From NCBI RefSeq assembly GCF_000165395.2, contig NC_010574.1, forward strand, positions 682,001 through 746,000: a stretch of 64,000 bases of DNA, read 5' to 3'. This document shows, one piece after another, positions 18,839 through 29,978 of this stretch. Made by a program: the position numbers and the translations under genes. The stretch's first letter is position 1. Every line of letters starts with the position of its first letter. The notes below the pieces were generated by a model. That model was not told where the DNA came from. It did no database searches and worked only from the letters and a program-made list of their open reading frames with translations. This stretch comes from Babesia bovis T2Bo. Its lineage: Eukaryota; Apicomplexa; Aconoidasida; Piroplasmida; Babesiidae.

Positions 18839-19627
18839 ATGGCAGGTCCCTGCTTGGGCGAGTTCTGTGATTCGATATCACTGGACGCCGTGGGCGCCAC
18901 GGCAACCAAGGTTGTGAGTTTGCGAAATGTTGATTTACAATGCTTATTGGATGCCGAGGAAAGCACGTGTTCGCCATTCTCAGACGTTAATGATCTGAAG
19001 AAGAGCGAGTCGATGTTTTCTGATGACCCGAATTATTTGTGGTTTGTGAAGCAGCGTGCCGACCGTCTTCGTGGCTCATCCCTGGGTGGTCGTAGTCAGC
19101 GTCGTAACTTGAGCAGTAGCCATGGGAGTGACGTGAGTTCTACTTGCGTGATGGTGAACATCAAGCACGACACCTGCGTGAACTTATGTGACAATCCCAG
19201 TGACATGTGGCACGGCCTGAAGATGTCTGATGGCACTCCCGTGGTGATTCGTTCAAAGCGTTTTCGTCCAAAGCGGTATGGTGATGGCACTTATCGCAAG
19301 TCCACCGGTAAAGGTTTGGGTGCGTATCGTGTAGCGAAATCAGCTCGCGTTGACGTGTCGCGTCAGACCTCTGAGGACCGTCGCCATGATGGTCGCATTG
19401 GCCCTATTAACTATGGTTCTGGTTTTCTATCACTGCAGCGTTACGTCGGTCGCGGCGACGGTGCTAGTGCAATATACCGTATGAACGGTGTGGACGCGCG
19501 GGTGGTTCACAGCTCTCGCCGCAAAGAGGTTATTGTGCGTCGGCGACGTTTGCAAGTGCAGAACAAGTTGGCTAAGGCTCGTGGCGTACTACCTTCTGAG
19601 ATAGGTACGGGGACCTCGGTGCTGTAA
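18839..19627 (+). CDS. Unrecognised basic protein, 262 residues
   Basis: I do not recognise this protein. The open frame also allows a GTG two codons earlier, and I use the ATG at 18839. An acidic, Ser-containing first 70 residues (LLDAEESTCSPFSDVNDLKK) gives way to a strongly basic C-terminal half with RSKRFRPKRYGDGTYRKSTG and a final RRKEVIVRRRRLQVQNKLAK helix. There is no signal peptide, membrane segment or known motif. The charge pattern suggests a nucleic-acid-binding or ribosome-biogenesis protein, which is inference only. GC content and codon use look like the neighbours. Its last 56 bases overlap the 3' end of the methyltransferase on the other strand. Confidence 0.6.
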   Translation: MAGPCLGEFCDSISLDAVGATATKVVSLRNVDLQCLLDAEESTCSPFSDVNDLKKSESMFSDDPNYLWFVKQRADRLRGSSLGGRSQRRNLSSSHGSDVSSTCVMVNIKHDTCVNLCDNPSDMWHGLKMSDGTPVVIRSKRFRPKRYGDGTYRKSTGKGLGAYRVAKSARVDVSRQTSEDRRHDGRIGPINYGSGFLSLQRYVGRGDGASAIYRMNGVDARVVHSSRRKEVIVRRRRLQVQNKLAKARGVLPSEIGTGTSVL

Positions 19628-20837
19628 CGTGCATGTTTTTGCGCACGAGATACATGAGAATAGCACTTTTGACATGTGTATCCAGGTTATACATATGCGT
19701 CTTCCTCTCAGGGCTGATGATTGGCTTGCCACCTGTAACATCAAACTTGACGGCGGCTTCCAAAAGCTCCTGATCCAGCATATTTCACTTCAGAATCGTA
19801 CCAACCTTGGGTTGTTTGCCTATTAGCAGCAGCATCCCGCGATGTTGTTTGATGATGTTTTGAGCTCGGTCTGAGTTCAGGTTGAACCCGCCGTCGCAGC
19901 ATATACTTATAAGCAGATCGTTGTCTTTTGCGAACTTGATTGCTTCTTGTGCGGTTCCCACGACGTATGGCATCGTATCAAGGCAGTTCTAAGCACATAT
20001 ATTGTTTCTAGCCATACACCTTACTTGAGATGCCCGGATGTCTCTTGGGTTCAGCAGGTCATGCTCCCCGTGTTTGAGCATCCACAATGCCTGCCACTGC
20101 AGCGCGTGTGCGGTACGTACTAGCGTAGCCGTCGCGCCGTTATCACGAGCCGCGTTGCATTTTGGGGCTACGCATAGCACGAGTGCTGCCTGCCCTAGGT
20201 GTTGTGCCGGTTGTGGATATGGGACTTCCGCAACAACGCCGCCCTTATAAGAGTGGAGGTCTGCGACCTGTGACACGTTGAGATTGCTATGCCAGGGGCT
20301 CACCTTTTGCAGCAACTTATCGGAACATACAATTACCCTTTCTGCGCGTACACTAGGCTCCAGGAGCACTGGGTTTTCATAGGAAGTGGTGTATATTCTG
20401 CTGCATGCTCCATGGCGTTCACAGTACTCCCGTATCAGTTTGGTACTGGTGAGCAGAACTAGTTTGCGATACTTCCTGAAAGTAACTATCACCTCGAATA
20501 TAGATTCATACCTGTATGCCGCACTGTGTGCTAGCTTATATAGATGTATAGCCACCGGGTGGTTGGCGCTTCGTAGCACCCTTGGCTTAGGTGAGCTGTT
20601 TACCAGTCTAGTAAAGTAGTCACCCGTGCTCCTCGCTCTTTGTTGGACATTGTAAACCACCTTTGGAGATATGCCGTTATTCGATTTCCGTACATAGCTT
20701 CTAGAAGACAAGGCCGTGGAATCACCTTTCAATTTAGCTCGGGAATGCCTCAAAGCGCGTTCTTCAGCCTGTTTTTTGATGCTGTCCAATACCCGTTGAA
20801 CAGCGCTGTGCGCTGCTTGCGATGGCGTAAAGGCCAT
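19572..20837 (-). CDS. Divergent SPOUT (TrmH/SpoU-family) RNA 2'-O-methyltransferase
   Basis: Three exons (20025-20837, 19806-19988, 19572-19769) with two 36-base introns give 397 residues. The N-terminal part is basic. Near residues 110-180 comes a substrate-binding-like segment (FEVIVTFRKYRKLVLLTS). SpoU motif 1 is recognisable: DNGATATLVRTAHALQWQAL, followed by DLLNPRDIRASQ. The AdoMet-binding knot of the C-terminus is weaker. LLLIGKQPKELLEAA stands where family members have a GxExxGL turn, and YNLDTHVKSAILMYLVR stands where SLNVSxA is usual. The family methylates ribose in rRNA or tRNA. Because two knot motifs deviate, activity is uncertain. The ATG at 20837 avoids overlap with SDS22, whose stop lies 40 bases upstream. 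A longer open frame starts at 20915. Confidence 0.72.
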
Positions 20838-20877
20838 ACTATAGTGTGTGTGTCTTATTTCAACACCGGGTGCAAGG

Positions 20878-22032
20878 TCAGTCAACACAAACCCGACCGC
20901 TGACTTCCAGGGCATCCAGTTGTGTTATTTCTAGTTGGGAATTACCAATGTGCAGCGCTGGTGACCTACGTGGAAGTATATGAAGCACTCGGTTGCGATA
21001 ACTGGGTCCAAGCTTCGATTGGATCGGGTTGCGCTCTAGATATAGCACTTTTAGCCTAGAAAATCGGCGCAACGGCTCTATATCAATTTCTTCCTCAAGA
21101 GCGTTATCGTTAAGCTGTAGAAGGTCATTGTCTTATGCCACTTTCTTACCCAGAGCTCCTCTATATAAATATTGTCTTCTGTGATATTTATCTTCGATAT
21201 CTGGTTGTTCCCGAGGTCCAGGATTTTTAGCATTTTCTGGGTTATATATAATCGATATCACACATTTTTACCATTGTGTTGATCCACGCGGGTACTTCCT
21301 TAAGTCCATTGAAGCTAAGGTACAGTTCCGATAGCATTGGGCATCCAGTTGCTAACCGTTCATCCCAAGTGTCGATACGGTTATTTTGCAAGCTTAATTT
21401 GTTCAGCATAGGCAGAGGTGGAACTTGCATGGAAGTTATCTTGTTTCGGCCTAACCACAGTGATTTAAGCGCGGTAAGCGCTCCGATGTCTCCGTATTCG
21501 CGTATCCGATTGGATCCCAGTTCCAGCAACTCCAGTTGCTTAAGCATACACAAGTTTTCCACCTGCAAAATTTACATGAAATCGCGTATACTCACAGTTG
21601 CGATTTTGTTATTGGTGAGGTAGAGCTCACGGAGGTTAATTAGGCTCTCAAGGTTCTCTATGACCTCGATTTGGTTGAATGAGACGTCGAGTACGCTTCA
21701 TGTATATGTTTCCCGCTGTACACAACCTACCGTAATGCGTGTAAATGTCCTATATTTTCAATAATCTTTATATTGTTCTGGTACAAGTCAAGCGTCTCCA
21801 GGGCAGTATTGCTGTCCAGTTTCTCAATCTTTTCCACTAGGTTGGATACAATTGCTAACTTCTGTTATTCGTTGTATAACATCGATGTGTAGAGTACCTT
21901 AAGGGCTGTGCAGCGCTCGAGGTTCTCGATGCGCTTGATTCGTTCGCAGTGGAATTCAATTACCGAGCTCTCGGAAGGCGCCTCTAAGTCTACACCTATG
22001 CGTTGTATTCTGATATCAGCATCGTCCGTCAT
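20878..22032 (-). CDS. SDS22: Protein phosphatase 1 regulatory subunit SDS22 (PPP1R7)
   Basis: Six exons (21898-22032, 21731-21861, 21596-21695, 21272-21562, 21150-21236, 20878-21114), all with introns of 33-36 bases, encode 326 residues. Human SDS22 has 360. About eleven 22-residue leucine-rich repeats run through the protein (LYLTNNKIATVENL, LELGSNRIREYGDI, LWLGRNKITSMQ, LSLQNNRIDTW, LYLSFNGLKEVPAWI). They end in the LRR cap VLYLERNPIQSKLGPSYRNR, which matches the family's NPLQKDPQYRRK. SDS22 binds PP1 and inhibitor-3, and controls PP1 assembly and location. Repeat length and cap place it in this family and not in other LRR groups. The exon chain is supported by unbroken repeat periodicity across every junction. 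Confidence 0.92.
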
Positions 22033-22130
22033 TTTATTATAATGTCTAGATTCACATGGGCGCGTAGCCCTATATGTATACAGATAATGCGCACGGGGAA
22101 CGAATATGATGAAAAATAATTATTTCAGAG

Positions 22131-23310
22131 TTAATTTCCCATGTAGCTGTAGTTCTTGTTGACCTGGTAGACATATATAGTACCGTCAGTGGATCCAGCG
22201 AAAAGCGTGCTGCCATCAGCGTTCCAGCACAGAGACACACACCATGGAAGGCCAATCTTCTTAGGCTTGTCGCTAGTGATTTCAGCGAGCACGTTCTTGT
22301 TTTCCAAGTTCCAGATCTTAATGGCCCTGTCAGTAGCCACGCAAAGCCAGTAGTTGCAAGGAGAGAAGCAGAGAGCATTGATAGGAGAACCAGCCTCCAA
22401 CAAATGCAGGCTGTTGCCTTCCTTCATGTCCCACAAACGAGCGATGCCGTCCTTACCACCAGAAGCACAAAGTGAACCGTCTGGAGAAATAGAAGTGCAT
22501 GAAACGATACCCTCATGTCCACTAAGGTTGAACTTAAGGTTGCAGTTAGCAAGATCCCAGACCTATAGATGTTACAGACTATAACGAAATACTAACCTTA
22601 ACGATCTTGTCCCAACCACCGGAGACAAATACGTGCTCATGTGGGTTAGGAGAGAACCTTACACAAGAAACCCAGTCATTGTGCGCATTCTGAACTGTAC
22701 GCTTGCATTCAGACAAAGTGTTCCATAACTTGATAGTTTTATCACGGCTGGCGGAAATGATTTGACGATTGTCAGGACTGAAGTCTACGCTGTAGACATC
22801 ACTAGTGTGACCGTTGTATACGTGCACAGTTTTGCACTTCACGAGGTCCCAAAGCCTCAGAGTGTTGTCTGGACAGGTTAGAATGTTATATTTCCAACCT
22901 ACCCCAAGAACCAGATAAAGCAAAAAGACCATCAAATGACATGGTTACATCTTGAATAGTCTGTGAGTGCCCCGTAAGAGACTTCTTAGCGATGCCGATT
23001 TCACCCTCAATTTCATTGTCGTAGACCTCCCAGATCATAATCTTCTTATCTGAGTTAAATTATATATTAACAAATGAAAACCACAATCAGTATGACCCCA
23101 AAAGGTCACAATAGGACTTTTTTACAGCATTGGCCACACCTTAGAGTGAGCTGGGTCCCAATCATCACGTGGAATTAAGTATATGAACATACCTCTAGAA
23201 GCAGAAATCACAGTATTTATATCACTTCTGCCAGGACAAGAAATAGCAGTCACCCAGCCGGTATGGCCACCGGTGAGGACACCCTTGTAGTCCAAAACAC
23301 TGTTACTCAT
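22131..23310 (-). CDS. RACK1: RACK1, 40S-bound WD-repeat scaffold
   Basis: Four exons (23193-23310, 22903-23049, 22597-22868, 22131-22562) give 322 residues. Introns 2 and 3 are 34 bases, and the first is 143. Seven WD40 blades are visible, several ending in IWE, LWD, LWN or IWN. Diagnostic stretches include [35 protein letters not shown] and [24 protein letters not shown]1 sits near the mRNA exit of the 40S subunit and links signalling, including PKC, to translation and ribosome quality control. The final residues ([14 protein letters not shown]) are a typical RACK1 end. The codon choice here is more biased than in nearby genes, as expected for a highly expressed ribosomal factor. Confidence 0.96.
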
Positions 23311-23946
23311 CTTCCCTTCAACGACAGTAGTCCCGAAATGGTGCTGCTGTTATGTATAAATTCGAAAAATCTGCACAATATTTATACACCCATGGTTATT
23401 CCATAGAAATTATACACCAGATAGATAACCTATAGATGTATTCGAGCTTTCTGGCACTTATGATACCGCAAAGTCAGATTTTTGTCAAAGGCCATTAAAA
23501 TAATACGGCGAGTATCAACGGCCATGATCACCAGAAAAGCTCACAAAAGTCAAACAGGCACCAACGCGATGAACTTACCCGATAAGTCCGTCCGGAAAAA
23601 CATTCAAGTGCTAATTACATGGATTCGACCGTAGGGTATACGCTCAACTGTCTTCGCCCCAGGCGCGGCGATGGAGACCTAAGAGGCTATGTGCGGCAAC
23701 ATGTTATAGCAACGATATTCCATATAAATCCATATTACCAGGGATTCCATGGGTGTATTATACCGAGAATTTAGGTTCAGTTTACACATTGGGCCTATTT
23801 TGGTATATACGCTCCGTATGTGTCGTTGGTGTTCTAGGCGTATAGACGCCGATGCCCACAGCTGTGGCGCCATCAAACAGCTAGTGTTTGGAGCTGCCAA
23901 TGCTGGTATAGAAATGCGTTCGCGGTATACCGCGACGAGGAAGCAT
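23311..23946. other. Intergenic region between RPAP1 and RACK1
   Basis: About 635 bases between the likely RPAP1 stop and the RACK1 start, both on the minus strand. It should carry the RACK1 promoter. Open stretches on both strands around 23680-24060 are not supported by splice sites, composition or family resemblance. Confidence 0.45.
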
Positions 23947-26900
23947 TCAGGACTCTTCCAGCAAGTTTCTGAAGGAGTAGTTTATGCTTTCACAGTGTGT
24001 AACAGCTCGTTCCGCACCTTGGATATCAAACTTGTAGTACACATCAACTTTATCAGTGTCCCTTAGAGCCTGTATATTGGAATCCTGGTGATATCGGTGA
24101 TAAATAATGAAGTTCTCAACTCTGCGATAATATACTGGTGGTACCCATCAGAGATCAGTGGTATTCCCAGCGCATCCACAGTGTTATTCCTGATTTACCA
24201 GGCACAGGAACGCTATGGCGTTACTGGTAGCTGGGTCGGTATCACTCGACATACCAAACTCACGCATTAAGCGACTTTGCGCATTGCGAATCTGCCCCGT
24301 TGAGTTGAACTCCGGGAGGTACATGAATACAGTACCTAGTGATATACAACCATCGGGATGCGCGCACCTGAGTTCCAGGGTGTCCAGTTCCACGGATACA
24401 TTACGACCTACTAGGCACATAAGCTCAGTATCACACCATAGCATCCTGGCACACTCCTCGTATGAATAAACCGATATCAGCAGCATGAGAGCAGCAACGA
24501 CAAATAGAGAGTCGCCATGGCCATGTTTGAACTGCCTAAGTATAGATGACGCCGTCCTCATGAGTGCTTCCTGTGACATGAGTTTCTTATAGTTCCCAGT
24601 AGATTGGTGTTTCCTTAGGTAGTCAGTCACCTTGTTAGGCTCCACGACTCTGTCTGATGGTAGCGGCATTCGGCTTTCCAGATCCTTGAATACCAGGGTC
24701 TCAAGCAGGCTCAGACTGTATTCCTCAAGATTCCAATTTGTATCCGCAACCCTTGATGCAACTAAACCTAGAAAAAGCTCAGGTACGCTCACATAAGGAA
24801 CTCGTTTGAGTAACGTTCCTCTGAATGCATCCCGTGATAGCAACGATGACATTAAACCGGTGACCTTGAAGTTATCAATAGAATTTGATATGATGCCCAT
24901 GGATAGCACTGGTATGAACGCAGCAAAATTCAACGTTGGCATGTTGCCGTGTCCCAGTGAACAACTGATTAACTTGCGATTGAATGTTAGGTAGTAATGC
25001 ATGTCCTCTAAATAGCCATTAGCGCTATCCTGTATGGTCGTGTTGCCGCCAAGTTCGCAAATGCCATATAGAAGCTGCAGTAATGACTCAGTAGTACTGT
25101 AGCAAGATGATATAGTCAATGCGGATAGCAACAGTTCCATTAGGTTCCCATTTTCCTTGGGGGTACCAGAGTCTAGAACCAATTGAACGTAGGTACAAAT
25201 GAAACTGGCCCATGGATGCATCATCGGCACTGGCTTTGAAAGTACCATGCTGTCAGTGGATATTGACTCTTGGTATTCAACGATGATAGAGCACATCATG
25301 TCCACTAGATGCTTACATTGTACTAAGGTACCGCTCGGTACCGGTACCTTATGCAGGGAATGCAGTTCTAACCACGACTCAAGAAGCAATGCGGGTGTAG
25401 CGACTCTGGATACAGCTTCTATGGCACTTGAGAAGGACACTATCCTGTGTATATTGCCACTTTGTGGGTTATGGCAATACAAGGGTACTACAAGTTCCAT
25501 GGAATCCCAAGCGCGTGGCAGAGACATTGTTCCATCTTTAGATAAATGTCGTAAAAAGAAGCCTTCTATGGACCCAAGGAGTGTATTATCCAGTGTAACA
25601 TTAGTGCCATGATGGCAATAGGCACAGTATAGCCGGAGAGCAAACAGCATTATGACTGATGACCAAGGGTAGTAGGATGGATTTTCTAGAGTACACAAAT
25701 CCAATATTAAATCACGGAGATGAGCACTGTCCCACCAGTATAGTATGTGATTGCCAAAGTCAGATTCCAAAAGCAGCTCCAGGTGGAGGCATACATGTGC
25801 CATGTTAAGACCAGTAGTACCCAGGAATTCCAAGAGCTTGTCATTGGGCGTTGAGTCTGTGATACCATTCACACGGGTCTCTGTACTAGATATAGCACGT
25901 AGCGAGTATACTTCATACTGGAATGCCGATGCCAACTCGTCCAAGGTGTCGTAATGGACACCTACGGCACACCAGGTACTAAGACAACGCAATGCCATTA
26001 TGCCACATATAGCCGCAGGTTTACTGGTAGCATACATGGTACCATCACGTTTATCCATTAAATTGTATACTGAATCTATATCACTCCGGAATGCTATGGA
26101 TAGCGTCTGCTTTACCAGTGCTACGCTACCCATCGGGTCCAATACATCCTGAAAGCAGGGTGGGTACATACCAGACAAAAGCCGTAGAAAACACAGAGTA
26201 CTACATGCCAGATTTAAACACGCGCCACTAGATATATCCACGGAACTTTGATAATCCAGGTTAAGCCTTGTACCGTATATCTGTAGATGTATAAGCTGGC
26301 CCAAGACATCAGTGAATTCAGGATACTCACACAATGCGCGTGCTAATGGCGGTCCGAAACGTGATAAAATGCCACTAACAACCAAGCATATTGACGATAG
26401 CAGCGCGACGTTATCCATGTGCCTCTTTAACAGCATACACAGATGTGATATGAACCCGCAGTGAGCCAACAAGTAGACTAAAGAGTGGAGGTCATATTCA
26501 CCAGGAAGCCTGGTATTTATATCATCAGCATCCATGCCAACTAATGCCCCTTTTAGAACATCACTGAAAAACTGGTATAGTACCTCGTTGGATGAATGTT
26601 TTCCAGCAGTGGCATTAATCCCACGTAACGTATCGTACAAATTATCAGTACCCTGGAAATCAAAAACCATTGAATTGTGACTGTAGACATCCAAGTTATT
26701 AGGTAACAAACCAAATAGTAGCTCGTTGAATGTGAGTAACAAATTCGTACCGTCCCCGGATAAATCACTGAAGTCACCGAAAAGCAGTATTGCCATAGCC
26801 CTAAGAGCGTCAGCAACTATCTGGACGTTACCGAAGTTTTCGAGACAAACAAAACCCATACGGCATACAAGGTCCACATCGTTGTGTATGTAATTAGACC

Positions 26901-27789
26901 ATCGAGTGGCTGGGTAACCAAAGTAGCACCGTGGACCTAGTATTGCCCTGGAAACTATATTGCAAAGTGTACGAGTGGCAAGTTTCACCTGAGGCTTGAA
27001 AGTACTCTGTAGAAGCCCGATTAACTCAAGTATAGTGTAGCCAGGTTTGTGAGGGTCGTCACCGTGGTTATACAAAGCGGTGTCGTGCCGGTGACTGTCG
27101 GAGGCATGACCATCCAGCAAGTTACCGTCAAAATCAAATCGAAGTTCATGCAAACGTAATGATGACGGATCAAGGGAACTCTCATCCTGAACTGACTCAA
27201 CTGGATTTGTCCATTCCAGCTTTTGGAATTCAAAATTAGAAGATTTGAACCAAATGTCGCTAGAGCAAGTAATTTTGTTGGATTCTGCTTTGGATAAAGT
27301 TTCTCTATTAGTACCGGCATCTGTATGCCCATCACTTTGCGGCAAATCTGGTGTCAAACCAAGTCTGCAAAGATTAGACATACGAACAATAACATACCTT
27401 TGCAATCGACGCCGTATTAAAAAGTCACAATTATCTTTCCCAAGACGCTCACGTATGTATGCTTGGTGTTCATTGATTTCCTCTGCACTCATAGTAGATA
27501 TATCTGGGATGCCATAGTCAACGTCATCAAATGACACCTTTGGGTGCCCAGAACGATGATCAACATGATCTGTCTTTGGTTTATCTAAATTGACACATCC
27601 AAGTTGATGTGGCATCATAGTTCTATGTAGAGCCCGAGGGAATCCTGAAACACGCCCATCGGGGTCCCTGGGAGCCTTTGGCTTGAAATCTGCCGATGGA
27701 GCGTCATCATCCGAAAAGTGCTCAACAATGTCAAAGTCATTGTCACTATAGCCAGAAGCTGTATCATATGACACATCCAAGTTATCCAT
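23947..27789 (-). CDS. RPAP1: RNA polymerase II-associated protein 1 (RPAP1) homologue
   Basis: The main exon (24199-27789) is open for 1,197 codons. The N-terminal part has an RPAP1_N-like segment (MSAEEINEHQAYIRERLG, about 98-116). The RPAP1_C-like signature ELRFDFDGNLL follows near residue 220, preceded by FQKLEWTNP. The rest is a long helical region rich in Leu and Cys, as in animal RPAP1. RPAP1 helps assemble and import RNA polymerase II and links it to Mediator. The raw open frame ends shortly after a clear donor (CTG then GTAAAT at 24198). I propose a last exon at about 23947-24114 (VYYKFDIQGAERAVTHCESI, ending LLEES), joined over an intron of about 84 bases. The exact acceptor is uncertain. 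The main identification rests on two short motifs plus length. Confidence 0.7.
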
Positions 27790-28174
27790 TGGTATATATA
27801 TTAAATGTGTATGAAATTGGTGTCATTATAGAATCATATTGACGGGCATTCCTACTGTATTATGGCACTAATTGTTACTAGACCTTATTTATGGAATCTG
27901 TTGCTACATTTATTGATTAATAATATGGATGTGTTAGTGAGATAAATGTTACCATAGAAAATGGATTACACGAATTGCATTGCCGAATGTGCTCTAATGC
28001 TCTAAAGGATGCCATGATATTAGGAATTTGCTAGGATATACATCAGAGCTATATTAGTTATGGAGATCAAGAGTATGTAGAAAACTGACTACAATTTGGG
28101 AAGAACGGTGAATTAGTTGTCTTGTCCATTTCTAGGATGACAAATTGAATGAGTCGCTACTATACTGTTACAAA
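27790..28174. other. Divergent promoter region
   Basis: About 385 bases between the starts of RPAP1 (leftward) and the helical-repeat gene (rightward). It is AT-rich with no exon that I can support. It probably acts as a shared promoter. Confidence 0.5.
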
Positions 28175-29922
28175 ATGATAATCAGCTACGTTTCTGCTTT
28201 GCCATCGTATATTGCGCGGGTTTGCAACCCTTCCGTTGCAACAAGGCTTAGTAGACTCAGGATGTTAAATGTACCGCATCTTAACAGAGCAGTTAGCCGA
28301 TGCTTCTCGGGAGATGCGGTGTCACTGGAACATAAAAACGAGGATTCCCCGTTGTACTCGACCATGTCCAGTGCAGCGGTGTTCTCCGATATCGGACGTA
28401 TGGAGTCTATGACTCCCAGGCAAATGAGCGTGCTTCTAGAAGACGCAGTAACCGCAAAAGTCACAGATACATACTTTTGGGCCAAAGCAGCCGCAATTTG
28501 CCTAAAGGCATCAGCGCAGTTCAAGTTTTTTGACGCGCTGACTGTACTAGAGTGTTTTGCCAAAGCTAAGCTAGATGATCGGACACTGGTATCGGAGATG
28601 GCCAGCCATCTTACGACACAAGTACACCGCATGGAACCAAGACACCTTATGCAGGCAGTTGATGTGTTCGGTCGCTTTGGAAGGTTCCCAGAGCAACTTT
28701 TCATGGAGGTCTTCTACAGCATGATAAAGTACAGTGAGAAGCTCACTGGACCCGAATATGCAGCTGTGTTCAAATGTCTAGCACAGTGGCAAATACGGAA
28801 CCCACAGCTTATTGCAGCGCTTTCGAGAGGCCTGTGCACTAACATTAGCATACTGAGATATCCTGAACTATGCCAGGTTGCAGCATGTGCACGACAGATG
28901 GATATAGCAGACGAGGCCTTCTATCTTGTTCTTGACGAATGGCAGCAGAAGGAGCTGCAGTTGATGACAATACAGGAGCTCATGGACGCTACGAAACAAC
29001 TAAAATCGCAACAAATAAAATATGAACCTTATCACAATGCATTGGTAAACGAGTTTGTTAAGGTAGGATAATGTAGCACTTCTCAGAATCTGTAGCAAAC
29101 CAAGGAGCTAAATGGAACAGCAGGAGTTAACCAATTGGCAGACCCGTTCGACTGCCTCAATCAATTACGTCTAATGGACGCAGTGTCAAAGGTTAGCAAT
29201 TCAGGCCAAGTGAACCGGCTGCGTACTACTGTTGAATGCTATATTCTCACATTCTACAGGAGTTCCTACTGGCACTTACAAAGTGGTGTGAAGATGCAGT
29301 ACACAATCCACCAACACGGTCACAAAAACGCCCTGAAAGCCATGACCTCGTTAATCTCTACAACATGGCTGTGTAAGTCACGGTGACCATGACGTATATA
29401 ATCCCAGGGAATACAACATAGACATGGCATATCTGGACAAGGCAATACTCAAATTCGTCACTTCAAAAGGTATCACAGATGTTAAATTAACATATAGCCA
29501 CAGGCGGTCTCAGATTAAGGTCACCAAAACCCATTGCAACAAGATATAAACCAAACCGGAAATACATATACGCCGTAGATCCAGAGGTATATCTACATTG
29601 TTGTGATCTAATATTATCCAGGAACCTGGGAAAATACGACCGCCACTGCATCTGCCAGAAGATTACATAGAAGACGTGCCGGAAGAGGAGGCACAGCGAT
29701 CAGTAGCCATGAACGCCGAATCGGAGCACATTCACTCAATACTCGACGAATTGGTGTGTAATGCAGTAATAAGTTATATTAACGCTACAGGACCCGCTGC
29801 CAAAGGGGGTTGATTTCAAAAAGAAGCACAAGCCATCTACACAAAGTTGTGGCAAGGCGTCATTCCGCCACAAGGCGAAGACTACCAAACATAGAAACAT
29901 TTCCGTTACACAACAATTCTAA
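28175..29922 (+). CDS. Apicomplexan helical-repeat protein, probably mitochondrial
   Basis: Seven exons (28175-29062, 29096-29191, 29260-29372, 29408-29469, 29504-29586, 29622-29753, 29791-29922) give 501 residues; introns are 33-37 bases with one of 68. The frame also opens at a TTG upstream, but the ATG at 28175 gives a good mitochondrial leader: Arg-rich, no acid for about 45 residues, ending near RAVSRCFSG. Residues 80-300 are degenerate helix pairs of about 37 residues (ILRYPELCQVAACARQMDIA, MEPRHLMQAVDVFGRFGRFP). This resembles the HPR/OPR proteins that bind fragmented mitochondrial rRNA in apicomplexans. No RAP domain is visible at the C-terminus, which is Pro- and Lys-rich. Function in mitoribosome assembly or RNA processing is inferred. 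Confidence 0.62.
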
Positions 29923-29978
29923 AACGAAAGAATTTACACATAGCAAGTTGCACTGTGTAGTATTTTACAGGTGTCACG

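Noticed and set aside
20838..20915. Longer start for the SPOUT methyltransferase
   Set aside because: It would overlap the end of SDS22 coding sequence on the same strand, and the extra residues add nothing family-like.
23749..24066. Plus-strand 105-codon open frame
   Set aside because: Starts with TTG, lies opposite the probable last exon of RPAP1 and has no recognisable content.
28145..28174. Upstream extension of the helical-repeat protein starting at TTG
   Set aside because: The first ATG in frame is 30 bases later and already gives a good mitochondrial leader.
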